This document shows, in pieces, positions 47,031 to 57,925 of a stretch of DNA of 64,000 nt. The stretch covers positions 101,198,645 through 101,262,644 of the forward strand of contig NC_056524.1 of assembly GCF_019175285.1 (NCBI RefSeq), given 5' to 3'. Below the pieces are notes generated by a model, which was not told the origin of the DNA, searched no databases, and saw only the letters and a program-made list of their open reading frames with translations. The DNA is from Sceloporus undulatus. Lineage: Eukaryota; Chordata; Lepidosauria; Squamata; Phrynosomatidae. A program made the position numbers and the translations under genes. How positions within the stretch are numbered: position 1 is the stretch's first letter; every line of letters starts with the position of its first letter.

Positions 47031-47400
47031 TGCGAGTAGGGCCAGGGCCGGCCCTACATGGCTCCTTCCCTGGGCCCTCAGGAGGCATGGCCCCTCAGCC
47101 GCGCCCCAGAGGCCCCCAGACTAGGGACCAAGGAGAAGGAGAGCGAGGGCTAGAGGCGCCTCCCGCCATTGCCCGCCGCCGCCGCCAGAGAGGGCCAAGA
47201 GGAGGCGCCCAGGCAACGCCGGCTCCAGCAGCAGCAGCAGCAGCAGGGAGCAGGAGGAGGAGGGGATACTACACACAAAAGAGGAGGAGGAGGAGGCCGC
47301 CAGATACTGTGAGGGGAAAGAGGATGATGGTGGGCCCTGGAAAGAGGAGCCTGGCGATGGCGGAGAGAGAGAGGGAAAGGGAGGGAGCCTTCAAGCCTTC
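47031..47400 (-). promoter_or_regulatory. CpG-rich block: candidate CHST10 promoter and noncoding exon 1
   Basis: This GC- and CpG-dense island, with GCC/CCG runs around 47170-47185, stands out from AT-rich surroundings. It lies upstream of the CHST10 start codon. On the minus strand a consensus donor gtgagt occupies 47030-47025, preceded by CTCGCA, so a noncoding exon could end at 47031. Vertebrate housekeeping-like genes commonly start in such islands. Frames through it are arginine/proline-rich and look like composition, not protein. The assignment to CHST10 is inference from position and the donor. Confidence 0.45.
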
Positions 47401-47437
47401 TTCTTGACACGCCTTTAAAAGGACGAGCGCATCTATC

Positions 47438-47468
<31 letters not shown>

Positions 47469-47970
47469 CAATCTAATCCATATGTATATCTATACACACT
47501 TATCTATCCATACCTACACACACACACACACCTGTCTATGTATCTGTACACACGTATATATGCAAATCTACACACACACATATCTATATACTCTATCTCT
47601 TCCTATACACACACACACACATCTATCCATCTATATACATACACACACACCTATGTATCTAATCTATATCTATACACGCACAACCTTATCTATACACAGG
47701 TAGCTAGCCATCTAATCTATATCTACATCTACACACACATATATATCTATATATACTCACACACATCTATCTATCGATCCATCTTTATATGCACACACAC
47801 ACTTATCTATCTAATCTTTATCTACAGACACACCCATCTATCTATCTATCTATGTACACACACACACACACTATCTATATCTATGTACACACATTTATCT
47901 ATGTATCTATCTACACACATTTATCTGTCTATGTCTATACACACAAATACACAGTTATCTAATCTATATC
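47438..47970. repeat. CA/TCTA compound microsatellite
   Basis: About 530 bp of ACAC and TCTA/TATC blocks. Threonine/tyrosine/histidine-rich frames here are repeat artefacts. It resumes at 49843-50036 on the far side of a Bov-B insertion. Confidence 0.92.
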
Positions 47971-48619
47971 TACATATTGTTGTTAACTGCCCTCAAGTCA
48001 ATTTCAACTCATGGCAACCCTATGGACATCTCCAAACCCTTGTCCTCCACTGCTCTGCTTGATTCCTGCAACCCCTAAAACCCATGACCTCCTTAATAGA
48101 GTCCATCCATCTTGTCTGCGTCCTTCCTCTCTTCCTCCTTCCTTCCACCTTTCCCAGCATTATGGTCTTTTCCACTGAGTCCTTCCTTCTCATGATGTGT
48201 CCAAAGTCTGACAGCCTCGGTTTGGTCCTCTTGGCTTCCAGGGAGGTTTCCCGCTTCATCTGCTCTAGGACCCATTTGTTTGCCCTTTTGGCTGTCCATG
48301 GGATCCTCTGCACTCTTCTCCAGCACCAGATCTCAAATGAATGGATTTTCTTCCTATCCTCTTTCCTAACTGTCCAGCTCTCACATCCATACATAGTAAT
48401 AGGGAATGCAGTGGCTTGTATGATTCAAACTTTTGTGATCAGTTGTCTATCTTTGCATTTTAGGATCTTTTCTAGTTCTTTCATAGCCGCTCTTCCCATT
48501 CTTGATTTCCTGACTGCAGTCCGCATTTCTATCAATGTATGATCCCAGGGATGGGGATTCTTTTACTATTTATACTTCTTCATTGTCTAGGTTGAACTTC
48601 TGAAGGTCCTCAAGGGATA

Positions 48620-48855
48620 TATAATTTATATTATAAATATACAGATTAACATGGAAATCACTCATCCCAACCCAGGTTCATACAATACACACACACACAC
48701 ACCCCCCACTCATTTCCATGCCAGCATCCTCTAAAGATGCCAGTCACAGATGCTGGTGAAATGTCTGGAACAAACTCTTTTAGAACATGGCCACATAACC
48801 CGAAAGACCCACAAAAGACTATGGATGCCAGCCATGAAAGCCTTCAATTTCACAT
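48620..48855 (+). repeat. unclassified repeat inside Bov-B
   Basis: Contains CCAGTCACAGATGCTGGTGA and GAACATGGCCACATAACCCG, a text I associate with reptile retroelement 3' ends, but I cannot name the family. A CA run lies at 48688-48706. Confidence 0.4.
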
Positions 48856-48857
48856 AA

Positions 48858-49085
48858 TTGGCGCAGTGGTTAAATGCCTGTACTGCAGCAACTCACTCAA
48901 AACCACAAGGTTGCGCTTGCGAGTTCAAGACCAGCAAAAGGGCTCAAGCTCGACTCAGGCTTGCATCCTTCTGAGGAGGTTGCTAAAATGAGTACCCAGA
49001 TTGTTGGGGGCAAATTAACTTACAGTTGTAAACCGCTTAGACACTGCTTAGGCGATATGAAGCGGTATATAAATGAAGCTTGTTT
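48858..49085 (+). mobile_element. tRNA-derived SINE inserted in Bov-B
   Basis: Head GGCGCAGTGGTTAAATGCCT, B box GCGAGTTCAAGACC, AATGAGTACCCAGATTGTTG, and a tail with TAAACCGCTTAGACACTGCT and AGCGGTATATAAATGAAGC. Same family as 24952-25160. Confidence 0.8.
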
Positions 49086-49842
49086 GTTTTTGTTTGTTTT
49101 CTTTATGTTCAACATTAAGCTTGCCTTTGCACTTTCTTCTTTGATCTTCCTTAGTAAGTGTTCCAGGTCTGTGTAGTTTTCTGCTAGTACACATCTGCAT
49201 ATCTTACATTGTTGATATTCCTTCCTCCTACTTTCACCCCTCCTTCTTCTGTGTCCAAGCCTACTTTTCTTATAATATGTTCTGCATACAGATAGGGTGA
49301 AAGGATACAGCCCCCTTTGCCAATTGGGGACCATTCTGTTTCTCTGTTTTCTGTTCTGACAGTAGCTTCTTGTCCTGAGTACAGATTCCTCATGTTGGCA
49401 TCCCCATGTCTTTAAGGGCATTGTATAGCCTTTCATGATCTATGCAATCAAAGGCTTTGCTATAGTGATACAGCACCTGCTGATTTTCTTTTGGAATTCC
49501 CTAGTGTGCTCCATTAGCCATCGTATGTTTGCAGTGTGGTCCCTAGTGCTTCTTCCTTTCCTGAACCCCACTTGAACCTCTGGGATTTCTCTCTCCACGT
49601 ATGGATGGAGTCTATGTTGCAAAATTTTGAGCATGATTTTGCTTGCATGGGACATTATATAGTCCTATAGTTGCTGCAGTCTCTTGTGTCTCCCTTTTTG
49701 TAGATGGGGATGTACAGTATATTGATTGCTTCCAATCTGTTGGCCGTTGTTTTGTTTTCCATATCTGTTGAGATATGTTGATTAGCACTAGAGCTGACTC
49801 TGTCAATGTGGACTGCAGCAGTTCAATTGGAATATCATCTGT

Positions 49843-50036
49843 TCACACACATATCTACCTATCTAATATATATCTATATCTATATACACACACATCTATG
49901 CATCTATCTGTGCGTTTCATATATGTCATACACACACACACACATTTCACACTAATTTCTACGATGTAGATGCACCCTGTAACCTCCCCAAAACTAAGGA
50001 GACCATAAAATATACACGCGCGCACGCACACACACA
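49843..50036. repeat. continuation of CA/TCTA microsatellite plus hairpin
   Basis: ACAC/TCTA units to about 49945, then GTAGATGCACCCTGTAACC, whose inverted copy is at 50062-50083 across a second CA tract. Confidence 0.85.
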
Positions 50037-50227
50037 ATGTGGTCTCCTCAGATTTTTGAAGGGGTTTACAGGGTGCATCTACACGGCAGAAATAAATGCA
50101 GTTTGACACAGCCCTGGTTCCATCCATGAGCCAACAGAACCTTGGAGTTTGTAGTTTTGAGAGGCAGTAGCAGCAGCATCAGGACCACTTTTGGGCAGAG
50201 GAGGTTGATGGTGTTGCATGCCACCAA

Positions 50228-50452
50228 GGTTCAAAACATGCCAAAGAAATAATAATCCAGTTTGAGACCACTTTAACTGACCTGGCTCAATGCTAGGGAA
50301 TCCTGGGAACTGTAGTTTTGTGAGACATTTAGCCTTCTCTATCAGAGAGCTCTGGTGCCACAATAAACTACAGTTCCCAGGATTCCCTAGCACTGAGCCA
50401 GGTCAGTTAAAGCGGTCTCAAACTGGATAATTTCTACTGTGTGTTTTGGATC
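50228..50452. mobile_element. palindromic MITE, well preserved
   Basis: Inverted halves: AATCCAGTTTGAGACCACTT with its partner, and CTAGGGAATCCTGGGAACTG with CAGTTCCCAGGATTCCCTAG. A half-copy of a relative lies at 50090-50160. Confidence 0.8.
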
Positions 50453-53400
50453 ATAGTCACTCCAGAGCAACTGACAGAATATCCATCTTTGCATGGTATT
50501 TTTTCCCCTATAAAGAACATTTGCTCTAAACAACTAAAACTCCTCAAGTCAGTCTGATGAATAAATGATGTACATAGTTCCATCAGTGAGAAGTGTATTG
50601 CTCCATTTCATGATTTGCTTTGAAAATCTTATACCTGTACTGTAGCATTAATTTACATACAAACACATTCCTTTTTTTTTTAAAGCACCACAACCTAATA
50701 TAAATCCCATCTTTAACATTTCAGGACTGAATGCATCATACAATTTGGCATGTGTGCTGAAAAATCCAAACAGGAAGCAATCCTGATTGATTTTGGACTA
50801 CTGTTCAGAGTGTGTACCATTCTGCTGAAGCACACATTTGCATAACTAAGACCTCAGTTCAAGAACAGAAATTAGAAAACCTTAGATTTTGGATTGTCAG
50901 CCATCAATCTATAGGGCTCTAGCTTGTGGTTTGAAAGCTAATTTTGGACTCTATAGCAATCACACACTCTCATTTTGCTGTTAAATCAGGCTAGAAATAA
51001 ATGTTTACCAAACAGACATTTTCATTTTTAGGCTGAAATAGCACTTTTGGATTTGCCAACATCTGTGCAATTGCATTATGTTTACTGCATGTATGAGCAT
51101 ATTATATTATCTCTCTCTGTGTGCAGTGAATTGCGACTGTTCCTCATTGGAAGGTTTGGCCACCATCTAAAAAATGTTTGCTGTTTTGCAATAAGATGAA
51201 AGACTATAGATAATTTGTGACCATTTCCCCTGCCCTCTTTGGTATAGTCACTATTAATAAAGAACATATAACAGGACCTTTTAATTTTTGCTTGTTAATG
51301 GAGGCCATGATGTAAATACCTTGAATCCTGAATAATAAAGAATGCACCTGTTCTTAATTATTGTATATGCTTCATCCATTCAGGTGAGGGGCATGCCGGA
51401 TACCCATTACACTGTACTACTATCAAAACAGTCAATAATAATAATAATAATAAATTGTGTAAGCATTTTTTGTGTGTGCATTTTTTCACAGTGGAAATAA
51501 TCCATTAATAACCCATTCTGGTTTCTCACATTTTGAAGTGAGTGAAGTAATACAAATTACTACCAAAAGAGTTCAGATAGTCGTGCTGAGTAAATCCAAA
51601 GTCTGAAATTACTCAACTGTACCACTGCTCTAAGGCATCTATAGCCCACTCCCAAAGCAATGTTTTAAAAACATAGGATAAAATATAAGATTCCTCAACA
51701 ATCTTGACAATACTCTATAGATGCCTCAGAGAATGTTTCTCTTCATTACAATAATCTCCCTTGACAGCTGCACTCTTTATAATCTGTGAAACTGTCAGAC
51801 TGAGAGAAAGGCTTGTTAGAATCTGAGACAAGTCTTTTTCAGCAACAAGACCAAAGTGCAGGGACAGAATTTCTAAGTAGAACATATTTACTTGTACACA
51901 TCACTGTTTTCAGAAATAAGCAGATATCTCAATTTGATGAAGTTTACAAGGTTGCACATAATAATTATTTAAATATGTTCATGAGAAATTAATAGTTGGA
52001 AAGAATAAATTTCCTTTTTCAAAATTTTGAACTGACATTTTTATCTGCCTTTGTGTTGTTCAGTTTTTTCACCCTACTCTAGTGAGACATCCTCTTCAAT
52101 TTATCACAAAAGCAAATGACTGGAATCTTGTCCTTTTACAGAGATTTAAAAGGAAATCATAAACAATTCTGCATACATTATTACAATACAATACAAAATA
52201 TAATTCTGGGATGGGAATTTCCTGTGCAAAAAGTATTCCTCTATTCCAACCACTCCTCATCTGAGAGATTAAATTCTGCAAAAGAGCTGAATTGAGAATA
52301 GTAATAGTCTTTCCATATTAGGTACTCCTTAATGTTTTCATCTGTAAAACAATATCCTAATTTGGGGGAAAGGTGGAATAGAAACCCAGTGAATGAATGA
52401 ATGTGAATACTTTTGGACTCAGGAAAGTCCTTGATTATTCTTGTTTTCTGCCATATTTTGCATTTGCCTGCAATGAAATTCTCCACAGGACTAACTGTAG
52501 GTAATGGTGTTAGTAACATTAGTTGGCCTGTCTATGAAATGATGGTGTTTTATTTTTAATGTCTTGGAGACTCTTTCAAAAATAAGATATTTGACTGTGC
52601 TCAGTGCGTCAATTTAGCCATGACACATTTGGGAGAACATTTGAAAACTTCTACAAGGTTTTTGATGCAGAATTGTGACCTCATTGTCCCTGCAAGAGGA
52701 AACAGCCTAAAGGGGAAACTGCAACCCTCCAACGCAGAAAGACAATTTAAGAAAAACATTCAGTATCCACTATCCAATATCCTATACAATATCCATGTAG
52801 TCTGTGAGTAGAGGTAGAAAAGGCATGTTTTCCCCCCGGTTGCACTAATATTAAAACACTTCCTTCCAGAATTTATTCAAGAATTTAATATCAAATATAT
52901 CAGATAGTGATTATAAGGAAACAAATTGTTCAATTACACAGCTTGAGCTGACATATTGAAAGAACATGTGCTTGAAGCAGGACAAATTAGGAGGCTGAAC
53001 AAAAATAGTGCCCCATACTATGGAAAAGTTTCTATTTGAGTTGTTGCATGGAATGTGCATATATCCAGATGTTCAGCTGCAACTTCGATTAGCCCTTTAC
53101 AGCACCACCTGGGGGTCCTATAAGAGAACCCTATAATAGAAAAAAAAGTTATATTCTTCCTATAAGGAAGAAAATTCTACATTTCTTCCATGGCTCAGAG
53201 TTGAAACCTACTAAAGGTATTGGGACAAAATCCACAAACAGAAAGGTCACCCTGGGTGACCATGATAGGAATCATAGTCCAACATTGCTGGAAGACTGGC
53301 GGACCTTGAGTGATACTCCCCAACCAACTTCTCCCTGTTTTATAATTCCTTACAAATACTGTCCAGGATTCAGTAACTTATTCTGTATTATGGTGTTCAT

Positions 53401-53990
53401 TACATAGTAGACAGTAATAGACACTCACATGTTTAATTTTTGAATTATACACTGATCTTACATATGTCTATATGCTACTGTGTAGGATTTGCTTCCAGGT
53501 GAGGTGAAACTTCAACCTCAGATGTACAACTGAAAGTGTCTCCCACCATGCAGCAATCCCAATGTAGCTGAGATGGCTTTTGGTTGAATAATGAAACATG
53601 GGGAATATGCAGCTTTGCAGATGTTGACAGATTGCAGCTCTCATCAGGCTGAGCCAGTTATGGCAGTGGCACCAATGTCAGTGGAGTGATGAATCCACTC
53701 TGGATCTCAGTCCATCTTTAAAGGAGTGGCCCAGGTTGCCAAAACCTTATCTGAAAAAGATAACATGGATTTCCCAGGTTGCCAAACCTTATCTTCAAAA
53801 GTCAGTGCATTTCCTTTCAAGTTCAGATAAAAATCTGAAGTTAATCCACTGGATTGCTGACATGGAAGCCCCCTAACCAGCAATCCTATATCCCATATCC
53901 TATATCCATAGCCCCACAGCCCAGTGAAAAGATAAATGAACATCAGAACATCGGAATGAAAGTTATAACTAAAGTACTACGCCAAAGGCT
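50453..53990. other. CHST10-NMS intergenic, no confirmed gene
   Basis: AT-rich. An L2-type tail lies at about 52345-52412, an AAT run at 51437, and a 23-bp direct repeat (53729 and 53773). The minus-strand frame at 52241-52519 partly translates the L2 tail and is not supported as a gene. Confidence 0.4.
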
Positions 53991-54342
53991 CAGGAAATAA
54001 TAAGCTAAAACAGATATAAAATATCTTGATAACAACCCAAGCAGTACTGTACACTGTCTTTTCTAAATTTTCCATTTTCAAACACCGTGGTGGTGTAAAA
54101 TTTAACCAAGCTCCCATTGAAATAATAAGTTCTCCAGCAAGCACTTGGATGTGTTGTGTCCAGGTTCTTACTGCCATCAGCTGTTAATCTATCTGTTCCC
54201 CACTGTTCCATGTAATAACCAAGCACTGCTTCTGCCCAGTGCCTTGCTGCTAATCTGGAATGGAAAATCTCCTTACTATGGCTGTCTATTTTCAGACAGT
54301 TCTTTCTGACCACTGCTTTCATATACATTTTACATTTTTCTA

Positions 54343-54344
54343 GC

Positions 54345-54385
<41 letters not shown>
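54343..54385. repeat. AAT microsatellite
   Basis: About 14 AAT units. Confidence 0.95.
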
Positions 54386-54789
54386 TAATCTTTTGCCTAG
54401 CCAGAAAAATAGAAAAATAGAGTAGTTATAGTAACTTCACAGGCTTGAATTTATGATAATTTAATAACATTTACAGTTTCCCCTTACAATTATATTTTAT
54501 ACATTAAGAAACAAAGCAAAGCAAAGCTACTTTTTGAGAATACCACTCTCAGAATTCTGCAGCCAGCTTGGTCTGTGATGGCCGGGGGATTCTGGGTGTT
54601 AGAGTTCCCCCCCCCCCCCAAAAAAAACCTTTTCCAAGTTCTAAGCAATAAACCTAGGTTTGTTCACTCAAACAAGTGAACCCATGTGGACATGTCCGCA
54701 GTCCATATATACTTTAAAAATTAATTTGCTGCAGTCACATTTTCATTTTTGAATTATACACTGATATTAGACATGTCTATAATCTACTA

Positions 54790-54987
54790 CAGTGGTTCTC
54801 AACCTTCCTAATGCTGCGACCCTTCAAAACAGTTCCTCATGTTGTGGTGACCCCCAACAGATAGAGGAGTGGTGTCTCGGTTCCTAAGACCACCGAAAAT
54901 ATATGTTTTCCGATGGTCTTAGTCGTCTCCTGTGAAAGGGTCGTATGACCCCCAAAGGGGTCGTGACCCACAGGTTGAGAACCACAG
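54790..54987 (+). mobile_element. SPIN non-autonomous hAT transposon
   Basis: It begins CAGTGGTTCTCAACCTTCCT, continues AATGCTGCGACCCTTCAAAA and CAGTTCCTCATGTTGTGGTG. After an internal deletion relative to the full non-autonomous form, it ends TTTTCCGATGGTCTTAG, GTGAAAGGGTCGTATGACCC, CAAAGGGGTCGTGACCCACA, GGTTGAGAACCACAG. A perfect 8-bp duplication ATCTACTA flanks it (54782-54789 and 54988-54995). SPIN is the family known for horizontal transfer among tetrapods. Confidence 0.93.
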
Positions 54988-55280
54988 ATCTACTATGTAG
55001 AGTTTGCTTCCAGGTGAGGTTGGACTACAACCTTAGATGTACAACTGAAAGGCTATCATACCTCACAGCAATCCTAACATGGCTGAGATGTCTTTGGCTA
55101 AATGCCAAAGCATCAGGAAAATGAACATGAAAAAGATACACAAGCTAAGCATCTAAGTAAGCAAACTGCAAATGCTACCATAGGTCACCATTCAGCCTAA
55201 TCAGTTATGTAATGCTGGTATCCAGTGTGCCTATGCTGGTGCATATTTACATTATGCTAAAAGTAAATGGTCCTAAATAT

Positions 55281-55499
55281 CAAAGGCACCAGATCCCATC
55301 TGCTCCTAGAAGCTAAGCATGGTCAGCCTTGCTTAGTATGTGAATGAAAGACCACCAATGAATACCAGGTGCTGCAGGCCATATTTCAGAGGAAGGAATG
55401 GGCAGAACCAACTCTGAGTACTGGTTGTCTATGAATATTCCACCTTATGAAATTAATGGGGTCACCATAAGTTTGACTTGAAGGGACACATACACACAA
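55281..55499 (+). mobile_element. 5S rRNA-derived SINE with L2-like tail
   Basis: The 5S-like head AGATCCCATCTGCTCCTAGA, AGCTAAGCATGGTCAGCCTT, CCAATGAATACCAGGTGCTG, CAGGC is followed by CATATTTCAGAGGAAGGAA and the tail GTCACCATAAGTTTGACTTG, AAGGGACACA. Confidence 0.85.
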
Positions 55500-57264
55500 A
55501 AGTATAGGATCTCGGTTCACTTCTTTTTCAGATTGTATCTGGAGTCATGAGTGTGAATATATATATAATGTATGTATCCATGTCTAAATTAGCAGAAATT
55601 TATAAAGCAAACATGAAGTTTGTCTCATCTTGCAAAGTCTCAGTTCCTTAGGTAGAAATGTATATTTTGGTTATACTTTGATTTTCAAACAAATCAGACT
55701 GGGAGGCATTTACTGAGGAACATAAGAAACCACCTTATCCTGAGTTCTGCTACTGGCCTGCTGTCTAGGCCACTACTGTCAATTCTGACTGGCAACAGCT
55801 ATCCAGGGTTTCAGGCAAGTTTCTTTCTCTAGCCTTAGCTAGAGATCCCAGATTTCTTTTACTAGCCCAGAGCTAAGCTTCCAAAATCAACTGTACTCAA
55901 GTGTATTCAAGGTGATACAATGAGGTAAATATTTACAGAAAATCTCCAAAATTCATTTCTTGTGGATACATGCTATGCTATCTTCAAACAGGGCAGGCGG
56001 CAGTCAATGCACTTTCATGAAGAAGGACCTCTGGGTTGCACCTCACAACTGTCAGATATTGCTTTTGCATATTGCCTGCCATGAACTTAGGGGCAAGCTG
56101 AGGTACCATGATGGGATATGAAGTGTAACAATTAATGCAAGTGAATGGTTATTTTACAGGTCGTTGAACAAAATAGAGGAGGCAGGCATGGACCATAACA
56201 TCCAAAGTAATTCAGCTGGAAGACATCGGAGGAAAGAACAAAATGGAGGCAGTATAGGAAAAGAGAGAACCAGAGTTGTTTTGAATATGTAACAAATGAA
56301 ATATCAACTTGCCAATATTTTGAAATGTTGTGTGTTTTAATTAGGCAATATTAATTCTTGCAGTTTAGTTCTGACAATGAAGTCTCTAGTGTGGACCTAT
56401 AGTTACTGAATAAAGCTTTGCTGAGTTTTAACTACTAAAGCCTGAATTACTGAAATTGGTTAACTGCTTGAAGTGACAAATTATCGGAAAGTATATATTT
56501 GTTAGGAGTCTTGCAAATCTGATCAAGAGGGCTGTAAACTGAGTTGCATGACTGGGGGGGGCAATACTACATAGAGTAGGGGGACACTAAATATTAGGGA
56601 CAATAGCCTCAATGATACAGGGGAAATTGTGCTAATAATACAAGAGCCCAAGAGTGGGTAGAGAAACAACAACAAGGAATCAGATGGAGAGTGTGAACAA
56701 TGGTCTTAGATATTACTACACTAATACACAGAGCATGGGAAATAAACTAGATGAACTTGAATTCTTAACACAGGAAGACAAATATGATTTAATAGGCATC
56801 ACTGAAACCTAGTGGGATGAGTCTCATGATTGGAATGTAGTAATGGAAGAGTATAATTTATTCCAACAAAATAAATAAATAGATTAAACAGGGAGGGAGG
56901 AGGAGTATCATTATACATCAAGGATGTTTACACCTGTGAGGAGTTCCCTGATTTGAGTACGGTTGAGAGCATTTCAGTAAAAATTAGAGGATAGAAACAA
57001 AAATGGCATCATGGAGGGGAGAGACTACTATAGGCTCCCAGGCAGCCTAAAGTTTTAGATAATGCCTTCCTAAAACAAATGACCAAACATTCCAGAAGGA
57101 GAGATATAATAGTAATAGGAGACTTCAACCACCCTGATATTTACTGGAAGTTCAACTGCCAAGGTCCAACAAATTCCTCACCATTCTTGCAAACAATTTC
57201 ATTGTACAAAAAGTGGAGAAAGCTATCAAGATCATCTGTTTTGGATTTGATCCTAAGGAGAGCG

Positions 57265-57478
57265 ACCATGGTGTAGTGATTTTAGCGCTGAACTATGACA
57301 CTGGGAGACCAGGGTTCAAACCCCTGCTCAGCCAAAGAAATCCACTGGGTAACCTTGTGCAAGTCACAGCCTCTCAGCATAAGAGGATGGCAATGGCAAA
57401 CTCCCACGGAAGAAACTTGCCAAGAAAACCCTGTGATAGGGCCTCCATAAGTTGGAAATGTCTTGAAGGCAAACAAGA
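57265..57478 (+). mobile_element. tRNA-derived SINE inside CR1
   Basis: GCGACCATGGTGTAGTGATT head, ACCAGGGTTCAAACCCCTGC B box, AAGTTGGAAATGTCTTGAAG, GCAAACAAGAA tail. Confidence 0.85.
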
Positions 57479-57734
57479 ATACCAACAGAGATTAACTGGT
57501 CAGTGAGAGGGAAACAGTGGGATCCTTGGGTAAGAGTGATTACGTCCTCTTGGAATTTCTTATTCAAAAGAAAGGAGAAGCCAAATGTAGTCAGACACAT
57601 ACTCTGGACTTGAAGAAAACTAATTTCAGTAAGTTTAGGTAAATACCAAGTGAGATACCATGGTAAGAAATGCTCAGAGGGAAAGGAGTTCAGAATACAT
57701 GGAAGTTTCTTAAAGATGGGATATTGAAGATACA

Positions 57735-57925
57735 GCTGCATATACAGCAGGGTTCAAATCCCTGATCAGCCATGGGAACCCATTGGATGACTTTGGGCAA
57801 GTCCCATTCTCTCAGCCTCAGAGTAAGACAAAGGCAAACTCCCTCTGAACAAATCTTGCCAAGAAAACCCTGCGATAGGGTCACCATAGGTCAGAAATTA
57901 CTTGAAGGCACAAAACAGCAACAGA
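57735..57925 (+). mobile_element. tRNA-derived SINE inside CR1
   Basis: Partial head, GCAGGGTTCAAATCCCTGAT B box, GATAGGGTCACCATAGGTCA, ACTTGAAGGCACAAAACAGC tail. Confidence 0.85.

Larger units (their letters stand above)
47972..49842 (-). mobile_element. Bov-B (RTE) LINE, reverse transcriptase to 3' end, interrupted
   Basis: Minus strand, in order: HRLHPYVEREIPEVQVGFRK, RSTRDHTANIRWLMEHT; IRNLYSGQEATVRT, GCILSPYLYAEHIIRKVGLD, RNINNVRYAD (catalytic YAD); LEHLLRKIKEESAKASLMLN; then YGCESWTVRKEDRKKIHSFE, CWRRVQRIPWTAKR, DFGHIMRRKDSVEK, LGKVEGRRKRGRTQTRWMD. The 3' end is GTTGCCATGAGTTGAAATTG with TTGAGGGCAGTTAACAACAA. Frames are broken at several points. A foreign block at about 48620-49090 interrupts it. 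Total about 1.4 kb of Bov-B. Confidence 0.9.

Noticed and set aside
47087-47407. 106-codon Arg/Pro-rich plus-strand frame
   Set aside because: GC-rich island composition, no splice or family support, and opposite strand to the likely CHST10 first exon.
47482-48062. 174-codon Thr/Tyr/His-rich frame
   Set aside because: Direct translation of a CA/TCTA microsatellite.
52241-52519. 92-codon minus-strand frame ending SDEEWLE, considered as an orphan exon
   Set aside because: Its middle translates an L2-type 3' tail (GGGGGAAAGGTGGAATAGAA on the plus strand), so it is not a conserved exon.
55281-55380. Possible functional 5S rRNA gene
   Set aside because: Lacks the first part of 5S, is diverged, and continues into an L2-like SINE tail.
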